Shown one piece after another: positions 53,661-62,842 of a DNA stretch of 64,000 bases. The DNA is from Cobetia amphilecti (GTDB lineage: Bacteria > Pseudomonadota > Gammaproteobacteria > Pseudomonadales > Halomonadaceae). The stretch lies in the NCBI RefSeq assembly GCF_030010415.1, contig NZ_JASCSA010000001.1; one strand, given 5' to 3'. The number at the start of each line of letters is the position of its first letter. The stretch's first letter is position 1. Made by a program: the position numbers and the translations under genes. A model generated the notes under the pieces. It was not told the DNA's origin, searched no databases, and was given only the letters and a program-made list of their open reading frames with translations.

Positions 53661-53730
53661 CGATATCGCGCGTCCCGAGCAAGAGCATGGATGCCGACGC
53701 GCAACCGGCGCCGACGAACAAAAACGCAAT

Positions 53731-53759
53731 GTTATAGTGTAACCATTATGTTTTGGCAA
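53731..53759 (-). promoter_or_regulatory. Promoter with Zur-like box for the ABC importer operon
   Basis: On the minus strand TTGCCA and TATAAC are separated by 17 bp, a good sigma-70 promoter. The -10 is inside GTTATAGTGTAAC (53731-53743), which differs by one base from the Zur palindrome GTTATAnTATAAC. It lies 71 bp before the chosen start codon. Repression by zinc-bound Zur is inferred. Confidence 0.62.
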
Positions 53760-53999
53760 CTCTCGACTCATCTTCTACGACTGGGCAAGGCTGGACAGGC
53801 ACTTGAGAGGCACTTGCGAGGTGCTTCAGAGATGCTGAACAAGTACTGGACAGGCATTCACTTGTCAGCGGCAACCCAACATCCGATGATAGATGGCAAA
53901 CTACATTAGTATGCGCTAACCGACTGGTCCGCTATTCTGGACGAATGGTCATCAGTCCGCGCATCTGTGCCCCTTCCCTCAACAATAAGCGACAGGATC

Positions 54000-54698
54000 A
54001 TGGATGATCTCAGCATTACCCCTATCAGCGATTCGGCTTGCAGCAGCTATCTGAGTGCCGCGGCACGACGACTGTGCTGCGGCAACATGCTCGCGACCTA
54101 CAAACGGCATGGCATGAGCTGGGACGAGGAGCTGTTCAGCGAGCGCTGGCGGGACAACGAGAACTACGCGATACGCATCAATGGCGAGTGGGTCGGCTTC
54201 ATCAGCCTCAAGGCCCTGCCGGACATCCTGTATCTGCGCGACCTGCAACTGGTGCCACATTGGCAAGGCCGTGGCGTCGGCTCCGCCTGCCTGAACTGGT
54301 TGATCCAGCTGGCAACCCAACAGGAGTACGGCCAGTCGCTGATGAAAGGCCGCGCCTCCGAGCTTTCCCCAGGCGCTCAGCCCTGTCCGCGCGCGCTGCG
54401 CCTGAGAGTCTTCTCCGACAGCCCGGCATTGGCGCTCTACCAGCGCCACGGCTTCACCCTGGTCAATGAGCAGTGCACCCCGACGCGCAGTGGCAGCATC
54501 ATGGCACTGGAAAGACCCCTCGCCTTCCAGACAGCGCCGACGCTCGCCCCGCGGGGTGATCACGCGCCCCTGCCCCTGTCGGGCAATGCCTCTCTCGACA
54601 CGATCATCGACGACCTTACCGAGGAAGACGCCTTGACGATCACCGCCAAGCGCAAGCGACAGTCCCCTCCGGCCGCGCGGAATATCGCGCATCATTAG
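54000..54698 (+). CDS. GNAT family N-acetyltransferase
   Basis: A 232-residue protein with a GNAT core at about residues 35-165: the acetyl-CoA loop LQLVPHWQGRGVGSACLNWL and the distal LALYQRHGFTLVNEQ are clear. About 65 C-terminal residues form an extra tail without an assigned domain. The first ATG in frame is at 54000; the frame begins with a GTG at 53967. It is divergent from the importer operon and about 240 bp from the Zur-like box. Substrate unknown. Confidence 0.82.
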   Translation: MDDLSITPISDSACSSYLSAAARRLCCGNMLATYKRHGMSWDEELFSERWRDNENYAIRINGEWVGFISLKALPDILYLRDLQLVPHWQGRGVGSACLNWLIQLATQQEYGQSLMKGRASELSPGAQPCPRALRLRVFSDSPALALYQRHGFTLVNEQCTPTRSGSIMALERPLAFQTAPTLAPRGDHAPLPLSGNASLDTIIDDLTEEDALTITAKRKRQSPPAARNIAHH

Positions 54699-54730
54699 GC
54701 GATTTCCCGCGCGCGATTTCCGCCAGATAT

Positions 54731-54762
54731 GACAATGCCCGATCCTATGACCGGGCATTGTC
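54731..54762. terminator. Hairpin after the acetyltransferase gene
   Basis: GACAATGCCCG pairs perfectly with CGGGCATTGTC over 11 bp around a 10-nt loop, between convergent genes. Confidence 0.65.
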
Positions 54763-54825
54763 GCTCAGGGTTCATTCACCATCATGGGGTGAGATTTACT
54801 GCACTGATGGCTGATGGGCTCCTCC

Positions 54826-55668
54826 TCAGCGGGCGAGGAAGTCCAGGATATAGCGCACGGTATCCTGCGGCTTTTCATCCGTCACCCAGTGACCGGCATC
54901 CTTCACCCAGATCAGCTCGGCACCCGGAATGGCATCTGCCAGCATCGGGGCGTAATCCGGCTTCTGGAAGTTGTCCTTGTCGCCCCACAGCACCAGAGTC
55001 TTGATCTCGATATTCTTGAGCTCACCGGCAATGGCCTGGGTGTATTCCTTGTTGAGACGACGCATGTTGCGGAAGAAAGCCGCCTTGCCTTGCTCGCTGT
55101 TCCACTGGGACACATAGCGCTCGACCATCTCTTCGGTCGCGACGGCCGGATCATGCACACCACTGGGCATGAAGCCGCGCATGGTGCTGATGAATTCCTC
55201 GACGCTGGTCGCTTCCTCGACGCCCGGCTCCAGCAGCTGCTTGAACTCCGGAATCGGCCAGGAATCGAAGCATACGCTGTCGATCAGTACTTGACGGCGA
55301 ACACGCTCGGGATGATTGACGGCCATCAGCTGACCGATACCCCCACCGATATCATGCGAGACGACATCCGCACTCGCCACACCCAGTGAATCCATCAGCT
55401 TGATGAAGATGCGTGTCTGGGCATTGATGGAAACGTCAGCATCCACCGGCATGTCCGACTCGCCATAGTTGAGCATGTCCGGGGCGATGACACGATAATG
55501 CCTGGCCAATTCCGGCATCACATCACGCCACATCAGCTTGTTGGTCGGAATGCCGTGAATCAACAACAGCGGCTGACCTTCACCCATTTCCTTGTAGGCA
55601 ATGCGGTGACCTTCGATCATCGCATAACGGGTTTCCAGGGCTTCCATTGTCAGGTTGTCGTGGCTCAT
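54826..55668 (-). CDS. Alpha/beta hydrolase with Asp nucleophile (epoxide hydrolase/dehalogenase-like)
   Basis: A 280-residue alpha/beta hydrolase. The oxyanion motif HGIPTNKLMW (38-47) is followed by the nucleophile elbow SHDIGGG with Asp106, so the enzyme belongs to the Asp-nucleophile group (epoxide hydrolases, haloalkane or fluoroacetate dehalogenases) rather than serine esterases. LVLWGDKDNFQ and catalytic His in DAGHWVTDEKP complete the triad. AAGAGG precedes ATG 55668. No signal peptide. The substrate is unknown. Confidence 0.87.
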   Translation of the reverse strand: MSHDNLTMEALETRYAMIEGHRIAYKEMGEGQPLLLIHGIPTNKLMWRDVMPELARHYRVIAPDMLNYGESDMPVDADVSINAQTRIFIKLMDSLGVASADVVSHDIGGGIGQLMAVNHPERVRRQVLIDSVCFDSWPIPEFKQLLEPGVEEATSVEEFISTMRGFMPSGVHDPAVATEEMVERYVSQWNSEQGKAAFFRNMRRLNKEYTQAIAGELKNIEIKTLVLWGDKDNFQKPDYAPMLADAIPGAELIWVKDAGHWVTDEKPQDTVRYILDFLAR

Positions 55669-55788
55669 TGCTGACCTCTTCGCTTGATGAATACTCAATC
55701 ACGGCCTGGCGAAACAGTGCTATATCGCGGTGATGCCGTGAACGTGGGACCACCTTACGGATCCCTGAGCGATCACTCAAGCACGATT

Positions 55789-55817
55789 TTGATTGATTGC
55801 TCAAAATACGCTTTAAT
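55789..55817 (+). promoter_or_regulatory. Sigma-70-like promoter of the mini 2OG oxygenase gene
   Basis: TTGATT and TTTAAT are separated by 17 bp, ending 28 bp before the ATG at 55846. The surrounding 55690-55805 region has several ACTCA/TGAGT-type words shared with the divergent hydrolase leader. Confidence 0.55.
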
Positions 55818-55845
55818 GGCCCCATCAAATTCAAGGAAAACGCCC

Positions 55846-56151
55846 ATGGCCCGTGTCATCAACCGCAGTCTGCTCGATCTTCGCCGCCTGACCATCAACC
55901 TGGTGACCTACCCCGAAGGCCACAGCGTGATGCGACACAACGACCCGATGGGCAGCGGCAGCTACTACAAGCTCAATATCGTGCTCAAGAAGCCCCGCCA
56001 GGGCGGTGTCTTCGAGACCGATGGCAGCCTCTTTCGCCTCGCGGACCGCGTGGTGCTGTTTCGCCCCGACCTTCACGAACACAGCGTCAGCCGCATCGAG
56101 CGCGGCAAACGCGTACTGCTGAGCATCGCCTTGCACGCGCCCTGGCGCTGA
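55846..56151 (+). CDS. Small 2OG-Fe(II) oxygenase-like protein (prolyl-4-hydroxylase fold)
   Basis: A 101-residue protein that resembles the catalytic core of prolyl-4-hydroxylase-type dioxygenases: HxD in MRHNDP, a strand pair YYKLNIVLKKPRQGGVFETDG, the distal His in HEHSVSRI and a basic residue in RGKRVLLSIAL. It is about half the usual family length, a core with no N-terminal helices. AAGGAAA precedes the ATG. Enzymatic activity is plausible but unproven. Confidence 0.75.
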   Translation: MARVINRSLLDLRRLTINLVTYPEGHSVMRHNDPMGSGSYYKLNIVLKKPRQGGVFETDGSLFRLADRVVLFRPDLHEHSVSRIERGKRVLLSIALHAPWR

Positions 56152-56226
56152 CCCGCAATGGGACTGCGCAAAAGAACCTGACGCAAAAGCGGATAATGAG
56201 ACAGATAGCGGGTAGCGCCTGGCGAC

Positions 56227-56264
56227 AAAAAACGCCAGTCAGCAATCGCTGACTGGCGTTTTTT
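56227..56264. terminator. Bidirectional terminator
   Basis: AAAAAACGCCAGTCAGC and its exact complement with a 4-nt loop and six T, between two convergent genes. Confidence 0.92.
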
Positions 56265-56315
56265 CCCACCTGAATCCAGGCCAGGAACGACGTGCTCGAC
56301 AATGTGCTGCCTCGG

Positions 56316-58361
56316 CTATTCCATCCGGTCCAGCCCGACGCGATAACGGGCAAAGCCCATCTCGTCCTGATCCATCAGGGTCATCGGGTAGACCGCCTGG
56401 GCATCAATGAATTGCTGCGCATCCTCGCCGGGGGCGGTGGTGAAGCGAATGTCCAGCGGGGTATCGGTGTCGATCGCGGCCAGCCGCCAGTTGTGATCCG
56501 CCGCGGGGTCCACCGCGCCCTGCTGCTGTGTCTGGCGCGAGATGTACTGGGCCAGAATGCTGCGATTTTCATCCGGTGACGCGAAGGCGACATGTGACTC
56601 TCCGGTGCCGGGGAAGTCCCCGCCGTAGGCGCGATAGTTGTTGGTCGCGAGCAGGAAGACATCTTCGTCCTTGACCGGCTCTCCCTGGTAGGCGAGTCCC
56701 TGAATACGGTGGGCATCGGCGTCGATCAGCGCGCAATTGCCGTCGTAACGCGCCGGCTGCGTGACATCCACCCGGTACTCGACGCCGTCGATCACGTCGA
56801 AGTTGTAGCTGCGGAAACCTTCCCAGTTGATCAAGGGCTGGGGCGTGGCGAGCGCCGGATCAATGCGATGGAACTGGCCGGCGCTGCACTCGAGCCATTC
56901 CCGCACTTCCCTGCCGGTGACCTTGAGCGCCACCAGCGTATTCGGATAGAGATAGAGATCGGCGGCATTGCGGAAGCTCAGCTCGCCTGCCTCCATCTCG
57001 GTGAACTGGGTCGGATCATTGTGACGGCCGCCGACCTTGAACGGCGCGGCCGCCGAGAGAATCGGCAAGCCTTCCAGGTCCGGGTCGCCTTCGACGAAGC
57101 GTTTGACGTAATCGGCCTGGGCGCGATTGACGATCTGGATCGTCGGGTCGTCCTGCACCAGCGCCAGATAGCTCTTCATCGCCGCACTGGCGCGGCCGAT
57201 GCTGCGATTGACGTACTCACGCGTGGCGTCGTGCTCATGATCGATCAGCGCCGCCAGTTCGGCATCTTCCGCCACCTGTGGCTCGCCACCCACCTGAATC
57301 GGGCGGGCTTCTGTCTGGCCGCTCACGACCCGCCACTGGCCCGAGGCATTGCTCAGTTCGAGATCCATCACACCCACATGGCTGCCCCAGTGCCCCGGCA
57401 TCATCGCCGGCACGCCATTGAGGGTGCCCCTGGCGATATCGGCGCCCGGTACCTCGGCGAATTCCTCGCTGGGGAAGACGGCATGGGCATGCCCGAAGGC
57501 GATGCCATCGATGCCCTCGACCTGCGAGAGGTAATACACCGAATTCTCGGCCATCACCCGGTAGGGGTCGGTCGAGATGCCGGAGTGCGGAATGGCGATC
57601 ACCACATCCGCGCCCGCCCGGCGCATCTCGGGCACCCAGCGCCTGGCGCTCTCGGTGATGTCCTCGGCCGTCAGGCGGCCCTGGAGGTGCTTGCGGTCCC
57701 AGGTCATCACCTGCGGCGGTGCGAAGCCGATATAGCCGATCTTCAATGTCTGAGCGTTGCCCTCACTGTCGGTGAAGGCATGGGCGGTGATCTGGTAGGG
57801 CGTGAAGTACGGCTCGCCTGTCGTGGCGTCCAGCAGGTTGGCGTTCACATAGGGGAACTGCGCGCCGGACAGCGTCCGTTCGAGATACTCGAGCCCGTAA
57901 TTGAATTCATGATTGCCGATATTGCCGACATCGTAATCCAGCTGATTCATGACCTTGTAGGCCGGGAAGACATCACCCTCCTCGAGACCTTCTGCCGCCA
58001 TGTAATCGCCCATCGGACTGCCCTGGATGAGGTCGCCATTGTCCAGCAGCACGCTGTTGGCTACCTCGGCACGCGCCTGCTTGATCAGACTTGCCGCGCG
58101 TACCAGGCCGATGCGCACGCTGGGCCGGTCCTTGTAATAGTCGTAATCCATCACGTTGGCGTGGATGTCGGTGGTCTCGATCACGCGCAGTGACAGCGTC
58201 GCGGCATTGGCTGGCTGAACGATCATGAAGATACCTCCGAGACTGGCCAGGCCAAGGATGGCTGCCCGCAAAGGCGGCTTGCGCCGACGTCCGGGGTGCT
58301 GCGCAACAGCTGGCGAGTCAGACGCCCGTTGATCTTCGCTAGCCGATGAAGCATTCGCCAT
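56316..58361 (-). CDS. cpdB: Bifunctional 2',3'-cyclic nucleotide 2'-phosphodiesterase/3'-nucleotidase (CpdB-like)
   Basis: A 681-residue periplasmic phosphatase. An extended N-region (RRRKPPLRAAILGLASLGG) serves as a signal peptide ending near ANAAT. The metallophosphatase metal sites are visible: TTDIHANV (D65, H67), DNGDLIQGSP, GNHEFNYG and IPHSG. The C-terminal 5'-nucleotidase domain follows (FRNAADLYLYPNTLVALKVTGREV). It salvages extracellular nucleotides. AGGAAG precedes the ATG. It is 56 bp downstream of an MFS gene on the same strand. Confidence 0.91.
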   Translation of the reverse strand: MANASSASEDQRASDSPAVAQHPGRRRKPPLRAAILGLASLGGIFMIVQPANAATLSLRVIETTDIHANVMDYDYYKDRPSVRIGLVRAASLIKQARAEVANSVLLDNGDLIQGSPMGDYMAAEGLEEGDVFPAYKVMNQLDYDVGNIGNHEFNYGLEYLERTLSGAQFPYVNANLLDATTGEPYFTPYQITAHAFTDSEGNAQTLKIGYIGFAPPQVMTWDRKHLQGRLTAEDITESARRWVPEMRRAGADVVIAIPHSGISTDPYRVMAENSVYYLSQVEGIDGIAFGHAHAVFPSEEFAEVPGADIARGTLNGVPAMMPGHWGSHVGVMDLELSNASGQWRVVSGQTEARPIQVGGEPQVAEDAELAALIDHEHDATREYVNRSIGRASAAMKSYLALVQDDPTIQIVNRAQADYVKRFVEGDPDLEGLPILSAAAPFKVGGRHNDPTQFTEMEAGELSFRNAADLYLYPNTLVALKVTGREVREWLECSAGQFHRIDPALATPQPLINWEGFRSYNFDVIDGVEYRVDVTQPARYDGNCALIDADAHRIQGLAYQGEPVKDEDVFLLATNNYRAYGGDFPGTGESHVAFASPDENRSILAQYISRQTQQQGAVDPAADHNWRLAAIDTDTPLDIRFTTAPGEDAQQFIDAQAVYPMTLMDQDEMGFARYRVGLDRME

Positions 58362-58417
58362 CTCTCACTTCCTTGTCATGGGGGGATGTGCCAGTGCCCC
58401 TTGGGGGCAGCGCTCCA

Positions 58418-59662
58418 TTATTCAGATGCCGACGCCTCAGGCAACTGGCGGTCCCTGCCCGCCAGCCAGCCGACACCCGCCATCAGGACACTGAGAACGG
58501 CGCAGACCATCAGTGCCAGCTGCCAATTGCCCTGCATATCGTAGAGCGCGCCGATCAGCGGCGGCCCCATGGCCGCGAGCAGATAGCCCAGCGTCTGCGC
58601 CATGCTCGACAGCGACGCCGACTGCATGGCATCGCGCGCCCGCAGCCCCATGAATGACAAGGCGAGAATGAAGCTGGCTCCGGAGCCCGCGCCCAGCAAC
58701 AGCACCCACACCAGTGCCCACTTTGGCATCAGCCATAGCCCGATGAATCCTGCCAGCGACATGCAGGGCGTCGCGAAGGCGATCAGACGTTGATCCTTCA
58801 GGCGCGGCATCAGGGGCACCAGAATCAATCCCGGCAATGCGGAGGCGAGCTGGAGTAGACCATGCAGCGAGCCCGCCTTCTCGGCAGAGAAGCCATTGTC
58901 CGCCAGCATGCTCGGCAGCCAGCTGTTGACGGTATAGAACAGCAGCGAATTGATGCCCATGAAGAGCGTCACCTGCCAGGCCAATGGCGAATGCCACACG
59001 GCTGCCTGACGCACCGGACGCGCGGCACCCTTCTCGGCTACCTTCTCGGCTTCCTTCGCCGCCGCCGGCAGGGAGCGACGTGACAACTGCGGCCACCACA
59101 CCCCCATCGTCACCAATGGCAAAACGACCACTATGAGCATCGCGTACTGCCAGCCAGCGCTGCTGCCCTGTGCCAACGGCACCATCAGCGCCGAGGCGAT
59201 GGCGGCCATGATGCCCATGGTCAGCACATAGCAGGAGGTGAGCAGCGCGACATGCTGCGCAAAGCTGCGTTTGACCAGACTGGGCAACAATACATTGCCC
59301 ACGGCGATGCCCGCCCCGATCAGGCCGATGCCCAGATAGAGGGCCAGCATACTGCCCTGCACCCGCAGCGCGATGCCCGCGGCGATCGTCACCAAGGCGA
59401 GGAAGAGACTGCGTTCAAGCCCGAGACCTCTGGCGAGGCGCGGCACCCAGGGCGAGACGACGACGAAGGCCAGCAGCGGCAGGATCATCAACAGGCCGGC
59501 CGCCGTGGCATTGAAGCCCAGCGCCGCCTGCAGGCGCTCCAGCAGTGGCGCGATACTGGTGAAGGGCGCGCGCAGGTTCATGGCGATCAACAGGATACCG
59601 GCGATCAACACGGCCGGATGGCTCAGTCGCCGGACAGGAGACGAGTGGCAGAGTTCAGTCAT
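58418..59662 (-). CDS. nimT: MFS transporter of the CynX/NimT family
   Basis: A 414-residue protein with 12 transmembrane segments. Family features are MNLRAPFTSIAPLLERLQAALGF at the start and GIGLIGAGIAVGNVLLPSLVKRSF. NimT (YeaN) exports 2-nitroimidazole; CynX relatives move cyanate. The divergent AraC gene has the same position as nimR in E. coli, so NimT is the better name, by inference. A hydrophilic insert (KEAEKVAEKGAARP) separates the two halves. Confidence 0.82.
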   Translation of the reverse strand: MTELCHSSPVRRLSHPAVLIAGILLIAMNLRAPFTSIAPLLERLQAALGFNATAAGLLMILPLLAFVVVSPWVPRLARGLGLERSLFLALVTIAAGIALRVQGSMLALYLGIGLIGAGIAVGNVLLPSLVKRSFAQHVALLTSCYVLTMGIMAAIASALMVPLAQGSSAGWQYAMLIVVVLPLVTMGVWWPQLSRRSLPAAAKEAEKVAEKGAARPVRQAAVWHSPLAWQVTLFMGINSLLFYTVNSWLPSMLADNGFSAEKAGSLHGLLQLASALPGLILVPLMPRLKDQRLIAFATPCMSLAGFIGLWLMPKWALVWVLLLGAGSGASFILALSFMGLRARDAMQSASLSSMAQTLGYLLAAMGPPLIGALYDMQGNWQLALMVCAVLSVLMAGVGWLAGRDRQLPEASASE

Positions 59663-59818
59663 GAGGCGCTCGCAGCGATCGTGAAACGGGGTAATGGCGG
59701 GAGGACACCCAAGAGATGAGTCCGCGCACAGAGTGAGGCTAGCTTAATCCCCTCGCCCACTGCAGAATTGAGCCATCATGACATCAGATCACTGAAATCA
59801 GACAATCTGCGAGCCGCC

Positions 59819-60697
59819 ATGTCAGTGACCATACCCGTCCTACCGTCATCGCCCGAGGTCAGCACCCGTGGCCCCGATCAGGTGCCCTTCTCCAGCAGCG
59901 TCTGCGAGCACGACCCGGACATCTACGAGATTCCGGCCAGCGCCCTGCATGTCGAGACCGGCCAGCAGGTGATGGAGGTGCCGATCCACCAGCATCGCAA
60001 GGGACAGCTGGTGATCGCCCTGCATGGCGTGGTGACCAGTCGCGTACCGGAAGGTCTGTGGATGGTGCCGCCGCACAGCGGGGTCTGGATCCCCGGTAAC
60101 CTGCCCCACAGCAACCACCTGACCCGCGGCGGCCGCGTCTGCCACCTGTTCATCGAGCCCGGTGCGCTCGAGATGCCAAGCCACAGCTGCACGCTGTCGA
60201 TCTCGCCCCTGCTGCGTGAACTGGTGCTGCGCCTGGCGGAGCTGCCCCAGCCATATCCTGAACAGGGGCCGACAGCGCGGCTGGTCGGCGTGCTGCTGGA
60301 AGAGCTGGCCTGCATGCCAAGCGAACGTCTGCATCTACCCTTGCCCGAAGACCCGCGGCTGACCCGCATCAGCGATGCCCTGATCAAGACCCCGGACGAC
60401 CGACGCACCCTGGCCGAGTGGGCGAGCGAACTGGCGATGAGCGAACGCACCCTCGCCCGACTTATCCAGCGTGACACCGGCTTGAGCTTCAGCCGCTGGC
60501 GTCAGCAACTGCACCTGGTGGTGGCGATTCGCCTGCTGGCCGAGGGCATGAGCGTGCAGCGCGTCTCGGAAGACGTCGGCTATCAGTCCGTCAACGCATT
60601 TATCAGCATGTTCAAGAAGCTGCTCGGCACCACGCCCGCCCGCTACCTGCAGGAACGCGAGCAACGCCGCTCGGGCAGTGGCATGGGCGGCGCGTGA
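59819..60697 (+). CDS. nimR: AraC-family regulator with cupin domain (NimR-like)
   Basis: A 292-residue AraC regulator. A cupin-like N-terminal half (IHQHRKGQLVIALHGVVTSRV, VWIPGNLPHSNHL) precedes a C-terminal AraC helix-turn-helix pair (TLAEWASELAMSERTLARLI, VQRVSEDVGYQSVNAFISMFKK). The arrangement is that of NimR (YeaM) beside NimT, and it is divergent from that transporter gene. ATG 59819 is used; the frame begins at 59768. The inducer is not known. Confidence 0.82.
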   Translation: MSVTIPVLPSSPEVSTRGPDQVPFSSSVCEHDPDIYEIPASALHVETGQQVMEVPIHQHRKGQLVIALHGVVTSRVPEGLWMVPPHSGVWIPGNLPHSNHLTRGGRVCHLFIEPGALEMPSHSCTLSISPLLRELVLRLAELPQPYPEQGPTARLVGVLLEELACMPSERLHLPLPEDPRLTRISDALIKTPDDRRTLAEWASELAMSERTLARLIQRDTGLSFSRWRQQLHLVVAIRLLAEGMSVQRVSEDVGYQSVNAFISMFKKLLGTTPARYLQEREQRRSGSGMGGA

Positions 60698-60706
60698 CGG
60701 CGACGC

Positions 60707-61426
60707 TTACTGAGTGGCCGCCTGCGCCACGCTGACGGCCAACGCTTCGACGGAATCCACTATCGGCAGCCGGTCATCGAGCAGATGGCTGATAATGGAG
60801 AGCTCCGTGCAGGCCAGTACCAGCACATCGGCTTCCTGCGCCACCAGGTCAGCAGCTGCCTGACGGAAGGCTCCCCCGACGGCGTCATCACTCACCTGGC
60901 CTTTCTTGACGCTGCGGATCACCTCCAGCATCGCGTCCTCATCCCGGGGATAGGCCAGCGACAGGCCACGCGACTCGATGAAGCCTTCGTAAAGGCCAAT
61001 CTTGCGCAGCGCCGGGGAACACAGCATGCCGACACGTGCGCCCGGCCACTGCGCCGCCACCCGGTCCAGGGTGCGCTCGACGATATGCCACACCGGAATC
61101 GAGACGGCGTCCTGCGCATCCTGCCAGTAGTAGTGGGCCGTGTTGCAGGGCATGACCAGAAAATCACACCCGGACTGCTCCAGTCGCTGGGCCATTTCCG
61201 CGATGGCAGGCCCCGGAGAGACATCGCCCCCTTCCAGCAGCGCCTTGATGCGCGACGGCACCTTGGGATTGTTGTCGACCACCATGTGCACATGGTCGAT
61301 GTCGTCCTCGGCCGGTGTGGCCTGGATCACCTGCTGCATGAAGGCCACCGTGGCATCCGGCCCCATGCCGCCCAACACGCCCACGACGATATGTTCTGCG
61401 CCCGAGGCGTCATGCGAGCTTCTCAT
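60707..61426 (-). CDS. Aspartate/glutamate racemase family protein
   Basis: A 239-residue cofactor-independent racemase. Both catalytic cysteines are present: C94 in MPCNTAHYY and C206 in LACTELS. VLGGMGPDATVAFMQQV is the family N-terminal motif. GGAG precedes ATG 61426. The long frame upstream to 61903 overlaps the TRAP permease and is a shadow. It is downstream of a TRAP transporter on the same strand, which suggests uptake and racemisation of an amino-acid-like substrate, probably Asp or Glu. Confidence 0.88.
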   Translation of the reverse strand: MRSSHDASGAEHIVVGVLGGMGPDATVAFMQQVIQATPAEDDIDHVHMVVDNNPKVPSRIKALLEGGDVSPGPAIAEMAQRLEQSGCDFLVMPCNTAHYYWQDAQDAVSIPVWHIVERTLDRVAAQWPGARVGMLCSPALRKIGLYEGFIESRGLSLAYPRDEDAMLEVIRSVKKGQVSDDAVGGAFRQAAADLVAQEADVLVLACTELSIISHLLDDRLPIVDSVEALAVSVAQAATQ

Positions 61427-61464
61427 TGGTCGTTCTCCGACAAAACTCTCACTGAAGATCAAGG

Positions 61465-61501
61465 CTCGAGAGGATGGCGACGTGGCCGGCATCCTCTCGA
61501 G
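61465..61501 (-). terminator. Hairpin between TRAP permease and racemase
   Basis: A perfect 12-bp stem (CTCGAGAGGATG) with a 13-nt loop, 60 bp downstream of the large-permease stop on the minus strand. No T tract; it may only reduce read-through to the racemase gene. Confidence 0.5.
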
Positions 61502-61557
61502 AAACTGTTTCATGAGGCACTGTTCACGAAGGGCTGTGTTTACCCTCCGCTGCGCCG

Positions 61558-62838
61558 CTAGAAGCCCATCATGTCCGGCAGCCACATCGTCAGCTGCGGC
61601 ACGAAGGCCAGCAGCAAGGCGATCAGCACCATGGTGCCGACCAGCGGCAGCGCCCGCACCGAGATCTTCTCGATGGACACGTTGGCGATGCTGGAGCTGA
61701 TGAACATGTTCTCGCCCAGTGGCGGGGTCGAGAAGCCGATCCCGAGACTCACCACCAGCACGATCCCGAAGTGCACCGGGTCGACGCCCAGCTCCACCAT
61801 CACCGGCAGCAACACTGGTGTGACGATCATGATGGTGGCCAGAATCTCGATGAACATGCCGACGATCAGCAGGAAGGCGATCACCAGCACCCACACCAGC
61901 CACAGGCTGTCGGTGATGTTGAGGATGCCCTGGGCGATCATGGCCGGAATGTGATGCTCCACCAGGATGCGACCGAAGGCGGTAGCGGTGAACATGATGA
62001 TCAGCACGCGACCGGTCAGCCAGGTCGTGTTCTGGAAGGCTTCATTCAAGCCCAGCAGCGAGGACTCCTTGTGAATGAAGACACCGACGAACAGCGCATA
62101 GAAGATCGAGACGACGGCGGCTTCGGTCGGCGTGAAGAGACCGCTGTAGATGCCGCCGAGGATGACCACCGGTGCCATCAGTGACCAGAAGCCCTCCTTG
62201 AGCACCTTGAAGACTCGCGCCTTGTCATACGGCTCGCCCTGGGCCTGATAACCGTTGCGCTTGGCGGTGATGTAGTTGGCGATCATCAGGGCCGCCCCCA
62301 GCATGATGCCCGGGATGACACCCGCCATGAACAGCGCCGAGATCGACTCGTTGGCGGTCACCCCGTAGATGACCAACGGCATGCTGGGCGGAATCACGAC
62401 GCCCAGTCCGCCAGCGGTGGCGGTGATCGCCGCCGGATAGCTGCGGCCGTAGCCACGTTCGATCATCGCCGGAATCACCAGCATGCCCACGGCCGCCGTG
62501 GTCGCCGGACCCGAGCCGGAGATGGCGCCGAAGAACATGCAGGCCATCACCGCTGCCGCCCCCAGGCCACCTGCGGCCGGGCCCGCCAGCTCTTCGGCGA
62601 TACGAATCAGACGCCGCGCGATGCCGGCGTCGCCCATCAGGGCGCCCGCCAGAATGAAGGACGGCAGTGCCATCAGCGGGAAGGAGTTGATCGCCGAGAA
62701 CGCCAGCTCCACCAGTGAGGTGATGTCATCACCACTGACGACATAGACCGCCATGGACGCCACCCCAAGGGCAACGACGATGGGTGAGCCCAGAAACAGC
62801 AGTGCACCGAACAGAGAGAACAGAATAGTCGCGGCCAT
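61558..62838 (-). CDS. dctM: TRAP transporter large permease subunit (DctM)
   Basis: About 426 residues with 12 or more hydrophobic segments. Family stretches are LPSFILAGALMGDAGIARRLI, SGSGPATTAAVGMLVIPAMIERGY and GVVIPPSMPLVIYG. It is the sodium-coupled translocation subunit. ATG 62838 with GGGAGG upstream is preferred over the frame start at 62883. It begins 4 bp after the small-subunit stop. Confidence 0.94.
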   Translation of the reverse strand: MAATILFSLFGALLFLGSPIVVALGVASMAVYVVSGDDITSLVELAFSAINSFPLMALPSFILAGALMGDAGIARRLIRIAEELAGPAAGGLGAAAVMACMFFGAISGSGPATTAAVGMLVIPAMIERGYGRSYPAAITATAGGLGVVIPPSMPLVIYGVTANESISALFMAGVIPGIMLGAALMIANYITAKRNGYQAQGEPYDKARVFKVLKEGFWSLMAPVVILGGIYSGLFTPTEAAVVSIFYALFVGVFIHKESSLLGLNEAFQNTTWLTGRVLIIMFTATAFGRILVEHHIPAMIAQGILNITDSLWLVWVLVIAFLLIVGMFIEILATIMIVTPVLLPVMVELGVDPVHFGIVLVVSLGIGFSTPPLGENMFISSSIANVSIEKISVRALPLVGTMVLIALLLAFVPQLTMWLPDMMGF

Positions 62839-62842
62839 GGCA

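Noticed and set aside
60707..61903. Racemase frame extended to 398 codons
   Set aside because: The first 159 codons are antisense-like Arg/His-rich sequence overlapping dctM.
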